Origin: Eubacteriales Family XIII. Incertae Sedis bacterium
GTDB lineage: Bacteria > Bacillota > Clostridia > Peptostreptococcales > Anaerovoracaceae
Direction of reading: 5' to 3'
Assembly: GCA_031278255.1 (NCBI GenBank)
Contig: JAITKU010000217.1
Location: 1-5,455 of the forward strand
Length of the DNA stretch: 5,455 nucleotides
In this document: piece by piece, positions 1 through 5,455 of the stretch
Layout: the number at the start of each line of letters is the position of its first letter
Position numbering within the stretch: position 1 is the stretch's first letter
The notes under the pieces: generated by a model
Databases searched by the model: none
What the model saw: only the letters and a program-made list of their open reading frames with translations
Told to the model about the DNA's origin: nothing
Translations under genes and position numbers: made by a program

Positions 1-120
1 GAAGTGAACCGCAGGTGAACGGAGGAGTGAGGCGAAGCCGAACGTTGCACCCGCCACCGGCAGCTTGGAAAGTTGAAACCCGCCGCCTGTAGAGGCGGGG
101 GACTGACGCCGTCGTTCAAC
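1..120 (+). mobile_element. Probable right end of an IS200/IS605-type (TnpB) element
   Basis: This stretch matches no gene of the downstream cluster and is unlike the A/T-richer flank that follows. It carries a series of short GC-rich hairpins, a strong terminal stem-loop at 83-98 and the tip GTTCAAC (114-120), the arrangement expected at the right end of IS200/IS605-family elements. Frame 1 would end a protein with EVNRR at the TGA of 16-18, and frame 3 stays open to a TAG at 90-92. Either could be the C-terminus of a TnpB nuclease lying mostly left of the window, and I cannot choose between them. The exact tip (119 or 120) is inferred from the TTCAAC motif. The transposase, the left end and the target motif are outside the window. 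An unrelated structured RNA or untranslated region remains possible. Confidence 0.45.
14..120 (+). ncRNA. Candidate omega RNA (TnpB guide scaffold)
   Basis: Several helices can be drawn directly. GGTGAACG (14-21) pairs with CGTTGCACC (43-51) with one bulged G, enclosing a small GGC-GAA-GCC hairpin (31-39). GCC-ACC-GGC forms another (53-61). GTTGAA (72-77) pairs with TTCAAC (115-120) and encloses a perfect six-pair stem, CCGCCT/AGGCGG with a GTAG loop (83-98). Known omega RNAs are made from the 3' end of tnpB through the element's right end, and the first bases beyond the element serve as the guide. If that holds here, the guide would begin at about 120-121. The RNA class is inferred from structure and position, not from a covariance match. 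Confidence 0.38.
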
Positions 121-178
121 CGCATGACTATTATAGTGCATATTCGCGCGGAATTCAAGTTCAAAAGATTTTTGCGTG

Positions 179-207
179 TTGAACCGGCGCGGAAAATGTG
201 CTACAAT
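179..207 (+). promoter_or_regulatory. Sigma-70/SigA-type promoter of ftsH
   Basis: A -35 box TTGAAC (179-184) is separated by exactly 17 bases from a -10 box TACAAT (202-207), and TGC directly before the -10 makes it an extended -10. An A/T-rich run just upstream (about 160-173) could act as an UP element. Transcription would begin near 213-215, leaving a leader of about 40 bases before the TTG start of ftsH. It is the only convincing promoter in the window, so it probably serves the whole downstream cluster. Confidence 0.75.
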
Positions 208-236
208 AAGTAGGTATGTCACCGCACCGCTTTGGA

Positions 237-242
237 AAGGAG
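237..242 (+). promoter_or_regulatory. Ribosome binding site that sets the ftsH start
   Basis: AAGGAG lies 11 bases before the TTG at 254. It is the only good Shine-Dalgarno sequence downstream of the promoter and upstream of the conserved FtsH N-terminus. It supports a TTG start over the upstream GTG at 176, which precedes the transcription start. Confidence 0.7.
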
Positions 243-253
243 TAAACAGGTCT

Positions 254-2398
254 TTGAACAGAACGGCGAAGAATTTTGGTATCTACATAGCGATTTTCGC
301 GGTGGTTCTCGCGGTCGCGTGGTTCTATGTGGGAAACACGCAGGAAAAGGCCCCGACCGTAATCGTGCTTTCCGAATTGGTCAATAAGCTCATCGATGAG
401 CAGGTGGCGGAAATCAAGGTGGTCGGTTACGACATATCGGGCAAACTCACTTCGGGGGAGGAATTCATATGCTATTCCCCGGGCCCGTATGAGATCAGCA
501 TTTTGGAAACAGAATACATATTTCCGCAGATACAGAAAGGCAAAATCTCGAAATTCGCGGGCGAAAAACTCAGGGAACCGCATTGGCTTCTCAACCTGCT
601 GCCCACGCTCCTGATGATGGGCGTGTTGATCTTCTTCCTGTTTGTATTCATGAACCAAGGCGGCGGAGGCGGCGGCAAGGTCATGTCTTTCGGTAAGAGC
701 CGCGCGCGGCTGCATAAGGAGGGCGACCTGCGCAAGGTGACTTTCGACGATGTGGCGGGGCTTGACGAGGAAAAGGAAGAGTTGACGGAGGTCGTGGATT
801 TCCTGAAAAATCCCAAGAAATACAACGAACTGGGCGCGCGCATACCCAAGGGTATCCTGCTCGTCGGTCCGCCGGGAACGGGAAAGACGTACATCTCCAA
901 GGCGGCTGCGGGGGAGGCGGGCGTGCCCTTTTTCAGCATCAGCGGCTCCGATTTCGTTGAGATGTTCGTCGGTGTCGGCGCGTCGCGCGTGCGGGACCTG
1001 TTTGAACAGGCGAAGAAAAACAGCCCCTGCATCATATTCATAGACGAGATAGACGCCGTGGGCCGGAAGCGGGGCGCGGGGCTCGGCGGCGGCCACGACG
1101 AACGGGAACAGACGCTGAATCAACTGCTCGTCGAGATGGACGGTTTTGGGGAGAATTCGGGTATCATCATCCTCGCGGCCACGAACAGGCCGGATATCTT
1201 GGACCCGGCCCTGCTCCGCCCCGGCCGCTTCGACCGGCAGGTCGTGATCGGCATCCCCGATATCAAGGGCCGGGAGGCCATCTTCCGCGTGCATTCAAAG
1301 AACAAGCCGCTCGACGACGAGGTGGACCCCAAGGTCCTCGCGCGGCGGACGCCCGGCTTCACGCCGGCGGATATAGAGAACATGCTGAACGAGGCGGCGC
1401 TCCTGACCGCCCGCAGAAACGGGCGCAAGATACGCATGAGCGAGATAGAGGAGGCGGTGACGAAGGTGATCGCCGGGCCGGAGAAGAAGAGCCGCGTGAT
1501 CAGCGAGGACGAACGCAGACTCACGGCTTTCCACGAAGCCGGACACGCGATCGTCGCGCGGGCCTTGCCGAACACCGACCCCGTCCATCAGATCACGATC
1601 ATACCGCGCGGCCGGGCCGGCGGCTTCACGATGATCCTGCCCAAGGAGGACAAATACTACGCGACAAAGACCAAAATGACGGAGAACATCGTGCATCTGC
1701 TCGGCGGCCGCGCGGCGGAAAAACTGATGTTGAACGATATCAGCACGGGCGCCAGCAACGATATCGCGCGCGCCACCGAGATCGCGCGGGATATGGTGAC
1801 GAAGTACGGTTTCAGCGACAGAATCGGTCCCGTGAACTACAGCTCCGCCGACGAGGTGTTCCTCGGCAAGGATTTTTCGACGCGGAAGAACTATTCCGAG
1901 GAGATGGCTTCGGAGATCGATGAGGAGGTCAGGGCCGTGATCGAAAAAGCTTACGTCACGGCGGAAAACATCCTCAAGGAGCGTTCCGAGGAACTGCAAA
2001 CCATCGCAAAGGCGCTTCTCGAGGTGGAGACCCTGGACGGCGAACAGTTTGAGGAGCTGTTCACGGGCAAGCTGACGCCGGAGCAGCTGCTCGAAAAGAT
2101 AGAACACGCGGAAAAGCACATCAAGGAAAGGAACGCGAAAGAGGCGGCGGAAACGGAATTGCTGCTGTCGATGCCCGAGGAGGATACGGACGAAGCGGAC
2201 GAAGCGGAAGGGGACGACGAGGAGGGGAAAGCCGAAACGGCCGGAAGAGCGCGGCAGGAATACAAGGAATACAACGCGGCGGGCGAACTCAGAAAATCGT
2301 TTCGCATAAGACCGCGCAAGATTTCCGGCGGCGCGTCCGCCAAAGACGCCCCGGGAAACGACAAAGCGAAACCGGGCGACGAGGACGGCGCCGAATGA
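254..2398 (+). CDS. ftsH: ATP-dependent zinc metalloprotease FtsH
   Basis: FtsH is a membrane-anchored AAA+ protease that unfolds and degrades misassembled membrane proteins and short-lived regulators, working as a hexamer facing the cytoplasm. From the TTG start the product is 714 residues and complete. Membrane segments lie at about 9-26 and 111-133, flanking a short extracytoplasmic domain, followed by a Gly-rich linker. The AAA+ module shows Walker A GPPGTGKT (205-212), pore-loop FVG (238-240), Walker B IIFIDEID (260-267) and GRFDR with the expected arginine fingers (R325, R328). The protease domain has HEAGH (427-431), with D503 in STGASND as the likely third zinc ligand. All catalytic residues are present. 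After about residue 630 comes a long, acidic, low-complexity tail ending in a basic patch, probably disordered and extending past the usual fold. An in-frame GTG at 176 would add 26 residues but overlaps the promoter. The gene leads the cluster. Identity is certain; the start is likely. Confidence 0.97.
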   Translation: MNRTAKNFGIYIAIFAVVLAVAWFYVGNTQEKAPTVIVLSELVNKLIDEQVAEIKVVGYDISGKLTSGEEFICYSPGPYEISILETEYIFPQIQKGKISKFAGEKLREPHWLLNLLPTLLMMGVLIFFLFVFMNQGGGGGGKVMSFGKSRARLHKEGDLRKVTFDDVAGLDEEKEELTEVVDFLKNPKKYNELGARIPKGILLVGPPGTGKTYISKAAAGEAGVPFFSISGSDFVEMFVGVGASRVRDLFEQAKKNSPCIIFIDEIDAVGRKRGAGLGGGHDEREQTLNQLLVEMDGFGENSGIIILAATNRPDILDPALLRPGRFDRQVVIGIPDIKGREAIFRVHSKNKPLDDEVDPKVLARRTPGFTPADIENMLNEAALLTARRNGRKIRMSEIEEAVTKVIAGPEKKSRVISEDERRLTAFHEAGHAIVARALPNTDPVHQITIIPRGRAGGFTMILPKEDKYYATKTKMTENIVHLLGGRAAEKLMLNDISTGASNDIARATEIARDMVTKYGFSDRIGPVNYSSADEVFLGKDFSTRKNYSEEMASEIDEEVRAVIEKAYVTAENILKERSEELQTIAKALLEVETLDGEQFEELFTGKLTPEQLLEKIEHAEKHIKERNAKEAAETELLLSMPEEDTDEADEAEGDDEEGKAETAGRARQEYKEYNAAGELRKSFRIRPRKISGGASAKDAPGNDKAKPGDEDGAE
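2187..2204 (+). repeat. Two-copy 9-base tandem repeat in the ftsH tail
   Basis: CGGACGAAG occurs twice in direct succession, followed by a partial third copy (CGGA). In frame it encodes part of the acidic run with repeated Asp-Glu-Ala. It fits small in-frame slippage in a disordered C-terminal tail and needs no separate function. Confidence 0.6.
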
Positions 2399-2447
2399 TC
2401 CCGGCCGGAGTCCGCATTGTTTTCATTGCGAATCGGCGCGGCAAAAG

Positions 2448-2457
2448 AGGAGAGGGG
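2448..2457 (+). promoter_or_regulatory. Ribosome binding site of the carboxyltransferase gene
   Basis: The purine block AGGAGAGGGG ends 8 bases before the ATG at 2466. An extra ATG at 2458 lies immediately after it and opens a three-codon frame (Met-Gln-Glu-stop) whose TGA overlaps the ATG at 2466 as ATGA. The ATG at 2466 is chosen because only its frame encodes the conserved protein. Confidence 0.65.
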
Positions 2458-2465
2458 ATGCAGGA

Positions 2466-4007
2466 ATGAGCAAATTGGACGAACTTCGCGGGAAAAAGGC
2501 GGAGATAGCGCGCGGCGGCGGCGAGAAGCGCACGGAGACGCAACACGCGCAAAACAAGCTGACCGCGCGGGAACGAATGGATATCCTGTTCGACGCGGAC
2601 AGCTTTGTCGAGATCGATGTTTTTGTTTCGCACAGGTGTCACAACTTCGATATGGCGGGCAAACGCGCGCCCGGCGACGGCGTTGTCACGGGCTACGGGA
2701 CCGTGGACGGCAGGCTCGTGTACGCCTACGCGCAGGATTTCACGGTACTCGGCGGTTCCCTCGGGGAATACCACGCCGAAAAGATCGTCAAGGTGCAGAA
2801 TATGGCGCGCAAGACGGGCGCGCCCATCGTCGGTCTGAACGATTCCGGCGGCGCGCGCATCCAGGAGGGCGTCAACGCGCTGTCGGGCTATGGCAAGATT
2901 TTTTACAACAACACGATATCCTCCGGCGTGATTCCGCAGATATCCGTGATCATGGGGCCTTGCGCGGGCGGCGCCGTCTATTCTCCGGCCATAACGGACT
3001 TCATCTTCATGGTGGCGGGGACGGGGCAGATGTTCATCACGGGTCCGCAGGTGATCAAGACCGTTACGAATGAGGACATCACGGCCGAGGAATTGGGCGG
3101 GGCCGTGACGCACAACGCGACCAGCGGGGTCGCGCACTTCATGGGCGCGAACGACAGGGAAACCCTGCTCGCCGTGCGCGAGTTGCTCGGCTACCTGCCC
3201 TCGAACAACCGCGAAACCGCGCCCGTTTGCGCGACCGGCGACGATCCGAACAGGCTGATCCCGGAACTCGGCGACATCGTTCCCGAGAATCCGAACAGGG
3301 CTTACGACATGTACAAAATCATCACGCGGCTCGCGGACGACGGCAAGCTGTACGATGTGGCGCCGCATTACGCGAAGAACATCATCACGTGCTTCATCAG
3401 GCTGAACGGCGCGACGGTCGGCGTGGTGGCCAACCAACCGAAATTTGCGGCGGGTTGCCTCGACATCAACGCCTCCGACAAGGCGGCGCGTTTCGTCAGA
3501 CGCTGCGACGCGTTCAACATCCCCCTGCTGACGCTGGCGGACGTTCCGGGCTTCCTGCCCGGCGTGCGGCAGGAAACGGGCGGCATCATACGGCACGGCG
3601 CCAAGCTGCTCTACGCCTACTGCGAAGCGACGGTCCCCAAGGTCACGGTCATCTTGCGCAAGGCCTACGGGGGCGCCTACATCGCGATGTGCAGCAAGGA
3701 ACTCGGCGCGGATATGGTGCTGGCTTGGCCGTCGGCGCAGATCGCGGTCATGGGCGCCGAGGGCGCGGCCAATATCGTGTTCAAGGATGAAATCAAGGCG
3801 GCGGCGGATCCCGCCGGAAAACGCCGGGAAAAGATCGCGGAATACGAAGCCCGGTTCAACAACCCGTACCGCGCCGCCGAGATGGGCTACGTGGAGGATA
3901 TCATCGATCCCCAAACGACGCGCGCGCGCGTGACCGGCGCTTTCGACATGCTCAAGTCCAAGCGGGAATCCCTGCCTGCGAAGAAGCACGGCAATATCCC
4001 GCTGTAG
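2466..4007 (+). CDS. Acyl-CoA carboxylase carboxyltransferase / methylmalonyl-CoA decarboxylase alpha-type subunit
   Basis: This 513-residue protein belongs to the biotin-dependent carboxyltransferase family (PccB/MmdA/AccD5 type), which moves CO2 between carboxybiotin and an acyl-CoA such as propionyl- or methylmalonyl-CoA. The length is typical and both halves of the duplicated crotonase-like fold are present. The N-terminal half has the LNDSGGARIQEG motif (124-135) and GPCAGGAVYSPA (164-175), which forms an oxyanion hole. The C-terminal half has DVPGFLPGVRQETGGIIRHGAKLL (starting at 359) and KAYGGAYIAM (399-408). Ile406 occupies the position that is Asp in characterised propionyl-CoA carboxylases (D422 in Streptomyces coelicolor PccB), while Ile is, to my recollection, common in MmdA-type proteins. 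Substrate and direction are therefore open: propionyl-CoA carboxylation or Na+-pumping methylmalonyl-CoA decarboxylation. No biotin carboxylase, biotin carrier or membrane beta subunit gene is adjacent, so partners must be encoded elsewhere. It probably shares a transcript with ftsH and coaX. mmdA would be a reasonable symbol but is not proven. Confidence 0.93.
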   Translation: MSKLDELRGKKAEIARGGGEKRTETQHAQNKLTARERMDILFDADSFVEIDVFVSHRCHNFDMAGKRAPGDGVVTGYGTVDGRLVYAYAQDFTVLGGSLGEYHAEKIVKVQNMARKTGAPIVGLNDSGGARIQEGVNALSGYGKIFYNNTISSGVIPQISVIMGPCAGGAVYSPAITDFIFMVAGTGQMFITGPQVIKTVTNEDITAEELGGAVTHNATSGVAHFMGANDRETLLAVRELLGYLPSNNRETAPVCATGDDPNRLIPELGDIVPENPNRAYDMYKIITRLADDGKLYDVAPHYAKNIITCFIRLNGATVGVVANQPKFAAGCLDINASDKAARFVRRCDAFNIPLLTLADVPGFLPGVRQETGGIIRHGAKLLYAYCEATVPKVTVILRKAYGGAYIAMCSKELGADMVLAWPSAQIAVMGAEGAANIVFKDEIKAAADPAGKRREKIAEYEARFNNPYRAAEMGYVEDIIDPQTTRARVTGAFDMLKSKRESLPAKKHGNIPL

Positions 4008-4013
4008 GAGGTG
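4006..4013 (+). promoter_or_regulatory. Strong ribosome binding site of coaX
   Basis: AGGAGGTG is a near-perfect Shine-Dalgarno sequence. Its first two bases are the last two of the upstream TAG stop. The core AGGAGG is 7 bases from the GTG at 4019, which fixes that start. The overlap suggests translational coupling between the carboxyltransferase and coaX. Confidence 0.85.
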
Positions 4014-4018
4014 TTGCC

Positions 4019-4852
4019 GTGTTACTCGCATTTGACGTGGGGAATTCCAATATCGTCATGGGCGTATTCCGTGACGGTTCGCTGATTCAGAACTGGAGAA
4101 TGGAGACGCACAACAACAAGAGCGCCGATGAGTACGGGATGGTACTCAACCAACTCTTTGGCTATGAGGGCCTTGATACGCGGGATGTGGACGACGTGAT
4201 CATCTCGACGGTCGTGCCGTCCACGCTGTACACCCTGCAACATCTGTCGATCAAGTATTTTCAAAAGAGGGCGCTGATCATAGGCCCCGGTATCAAGACC
4301 GGCTTGATCGTCAAGTACGACAACCCCAAGCAGGTCGGCGCGGACAGGATCGTCAACGCCGTCGCCGGCCTGTCCAAGTACGGGGGGCCGCTGATCATCG
4401 TCGATCTCGGCACCGCCACGACCTTTTGCGCCGTTTCCGAGAAGTGGGAATATCTCGGCGGCAGCATAGCCCCCGGCCTCAAGATATCCTCCGACGCGCT
4501 GTTTGAAAAGACGGCCAAGTTGCCGCGCGTCGAACTCGAGGAACCCGGGCGCGTGATCTGCCGCAACACGATCGAGAGTATGCAGTCCGGACTCGTCTAC
4601 GGGCACATGGGCATGGTGGACTACATCGTACGCAAGATGAAGAGGGAACTGGCGGCCTACGCGCCCTCCGAGAAGCCCGTGCGCGTCGTGGCCACGGGCG
4701 GTATCGCGAATATGATCGACAACGGCATCGACTGCATAGACATCGTGGACAAGCAACTTACCCTGGAGGGCCTGCAATTCATATACGAAAAGAACAAATA
4801 CGCCGGCGCCGGAAGAGGAAGCTTGCAGCTTGAACAAGAAGAGGCATTGTAG
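4019..4852 (+). CDS. coaX: Type III pantothenate kinase
   Basis: CoaX phosphorylates pantothenate to 4'-phosphopantothenate with ATP, the first committed step of coenzyme A synthesis, in the cytosol. The type III enzyme is an ASKHA-fold dimer that needs a monovalent cation and is not feedback-inhibited by CoA. The 277-residue product is complete. It shows the phosphate-binding DVGNSN (6-11), the GADR motif (107-110) whose Asp109 matches the family's catalytic base, DLGTATTF (129-136), GGSIAPGL (147-154) and TGGIA (226-230). All family motifs are intact. The GTG start follows a very strong ribosome binding site 11 bases after the previous stop. The sequence near its 3' end (GGAAGAGGAAG, 4811-4821) also seems to serve as ribosome binding site for the next gene, whose start overlaps coaX by 23 bases. 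Its place near ftsH and dusB is usual in Firmicutes. Confidence 0.97.
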   Translation: MLLAFDVGNSNIVMGVFRDGSLIQNWRMETHNNKSADEYGMVLNQLFGYEGLDTRDVDDVIISTVVPSTLYTLQHLSIKYFQKRALIIGPGIKTGLIVKYDNPKQVGADRIVNAVAGLSKYGGPLIIVDLGTATTFCAVSEKWEYLGGSIAPGLKISSDALFEKTAKLPRVELEEPGRVICRNTIESMQSGLVYGHMGMVDYIVRKMKRELAAYAPSEKPVRVVATGGIANMIDNGIDCIDIVDKQLTLEGLQFIYEKNKYAGAGRGSLQLEQEEAL

Positions 4853-5455
4853 CGAAGAGGCGGGCCGCGCGCCGCGGGAAGCGGCCCTTGCAGGGACCCC
4901 GCGCGCGCGGCCCGGCGGCGAGGCAAAACCCGCAGCGCGCATAGGCGCTCTCGTTCCGGAAAATCCGTTCTTTCTGGCGCCGCTCGCGGGCGTTACGGAC
5001 GCTCCCTTTCGCAGGCTTTGCCGCGCGCAGGGGGCGGCCGTTGTCTATTCCGAGATGGTCAGCGGCAAGGGACTTTGGTACGGGGACAGGAAAACGGAGC
5101 AATTGCTGCGCATCTGCGAGGATGAAAAACCCGTCGCCTTTCAAATTTTCGGAAAGGATCCCGAGATACTGGCTTTCGCGGCGAAAGCCCTCGACGGGCG
5201 CGAAAACGCGTTGCTCGATATCAACATGGGCTGCCCCGTCCCCAAGATCGTGAAAAACGGGGAGGGAGCGGCCTTGTTACGCGATCCCGATCTGGCCGGC
5301 CGCCTCGTTGAGGCGGCCGCGGCCCACACGCGCAAGCCCGTTACGGTGAAGCTTCGTATCGGTTGGGACGCGGCGCACATCAACGCGGAGGAGATGGCGC
5401 GGACCCTGGAAGCCGCGGGCGCGGCGGCCCTGGCCGTTCACGGCAGGACGCGGGA
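4830..5455 (+). CDS. dusB: tRNA-dihydrouridine synthase, DusB-like (3' truncated by the window)
   Basis: Dus enzymes reduce specific uridines in tRNA to dihydrouridine using FMN and NADPH. The 208 visible residues cover most of the catalytic TIM barrel: FFLAPLAGVTDAPFR (47-61), YSEMVSGKG (73-81), QIFG (105-108), the signature NMGCPVPKIVKNGEGAALL (132-150) with catalytic Cys135, KLRIGWD (174-180) and HGRTR (204-208), an FMN-phosphate contact region. The C-terminal tRNA-binding helical domain lies beyond the window. The start is uncertain. The family's usual N-terminus aligns with Ile38 (base 4941), but no ATG, GTG or TTG occurs near it. The only start codon in the frame between the upstream stop (4737) and the conserved core is TTG at 4830, 10 bases after AGAGGA. 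It gives TTG-AAC-AAG-AAG and a 37-residue Ala/Arg/Pro/Gly-rich extension encoded across a large hairpin. Alternatives are a non-standard ATA start or an upstream sequence error. Confidence 0.88.
   Translation, partial: MNKKRHCSEEAGRAPREAALAGTPRARPGGEAKPAARIGALVPENPFFLAPLAGVTDAPFRRLCRAQGAAVVYSEMVSGKGLWYGDRKTEQLLRICEDEKPVAFQIFGKDPEILAFAAKALDGRENALLDINMGCPVPKIVKNGEGAALLRDPDLAGRLVEAAAAHTRKPVTVKLRIGWDAAHINAEEMARTLEAAGAAALAVHGRTR
4861..4914 (+). repeat. Long GC-rich inverted repeat between coaX and the dusB core
   Basis: CGGGCCGCGCGC (4861-4872) pairs perfectly with GCGCGCGGCCCG (4903-4914). Beyond one bulged C (4873), GCGGG (4874-4878) pairs with CCCGC (4898-4902), giving 17 pairs that are all G-C. 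The loop holds a small CCCT-TGC-AGGG hairpin (4885-4895). It begins 9 bases after the coaX stop and lies within the predicted dusB N-terminal extension. No T-run follows, so it is not a classic intrinsic terminator. It could stabilise the upstream mRNA 3' end, slow ribosomes or polymerase entering dusB, or be an inserted palindromic element. Confidence 0.8.

Noticed and set aside
1..120. 3' end of a group II intron, a tRNA or a CRISPR repeat
   Set aside because: No domain V-like hairpin with a GAAA-type loop, no cloverleaf, and no regularly spaced repeat is seen; the hairpin order fits a TnpB element end better.
129..134. TATTAT as an additional -10 box
   Set aside because: No -35-like hexamer lies 16-18 bases upstream (GC-rich element end), and the promoter at 179-207 is far better.
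176..253. In-frame GTG at 176 as the ftsH start, adding 26 residues
   Set aside because: It lies upstream of the -10 box, so it would precede the transcription start; it has no ribosome binding site, and the extra residues do not resemble FtsH N-termini.
2399..2465. Terminator or internal promoter between ftsH and the carboxyltransferase gene
   Set aside because: The gap has a short CCGGCCGG palindrome and a CATTG direct repeat, but no stem with a T-tract and no paired -35/-10 boxes.
4861..4914. Intrinsic transcription terminator after coaX
   Set aside because: The stem is strong, but the bases after it (gcggcgaggcaaaac) contain no T-run, and dusB continues in the same direction.
161..4942. 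Long open frames on the minus strand opposite ftsH, the carboxyltransferase and coaX
   Set aside because: They mirror GC-rich coding sequence, are rich in Arg/His/Ala/Val with no recognisable motif, and lie opposite genes with full conserved domains.
5041..5253. Separate small + strand gene of about 70 codons
   Set aside because: It is an out-of-frame reading of dusB; the overlapping frame encodes the Dus signature and catalytic cysteine.

Overview
This window looks like a chromosomal segment from a GC-rich, low-branching Firmicutes-type bacterium, most likely a Clostridia relative. That placement is inferred from gene order and protein style: ftsH, coaX and dusB lie close together in many Firmicutes near the tilS-hpt-ftsH and dusB-greA-lysS region, and the FtsH and carboxyltransferase sequences read like clostridial homologues. 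Ribosome binding sites are purine-rich Shine-Dalgarno type. Three of the four genes appear to start with TTG or GTG.

Layout. Positions 1-120 are not part of the gene cluster. They hold nested GC-rich hairpins and end in TTCAAC, resembling the right end of an IS200/IS605-type element, where TnpB coding sequence runs into its guide (omega) RNA. Positions 121-178 are A/T-richer flank. A near-consensus extended -10 promoter (179-207) follows and drives ftsH from a TTG at 254. ftsH (254-2398) is a complete membrane AAA+ zinc protease with a long acidic tail. After a 67-base gap without terminator or promoter comes a complete acyl-CoA carboxylase carboxyltransferase / methylmalonyl-CoA decarboxylase alpha-type gene (2466-4007). 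Its stop codon lies inside the Shine-Dalgarno sequence of coaX (type III pantothenate kinase, 4019-4852). The coaX 3' end overlaps the probable TTG start of dusB (tRNA-dihydrouridine synthase), which runs off the window at 5455. A very strong GC-rich stem-loop (4861-4914) sits just after the coaX stop and inside the predicted 5' end of dusB.

How the genes relate. All four read on the + strand with short or negative spacing and no visible internal terminator, so they are probably one transcription unit from the promoter at 179-207. CoaX starts coenzyme A synthesis and the carboxyltransferase acts on acyl-CoA thioesters, so those two share CoA metabolism. FtsH (membrane protein quality control) and DusB (tRNA modification) are housekeeping.

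I see no defence system, CRISPR array, tRNA or rRNA gene. The items most worth a second look are the TnpB/omega-RNA-like end upstream of ftsH, the giant hairpin with the N-terminal extension of dusB, and the carboxyltransferase placed without its biotin partners.
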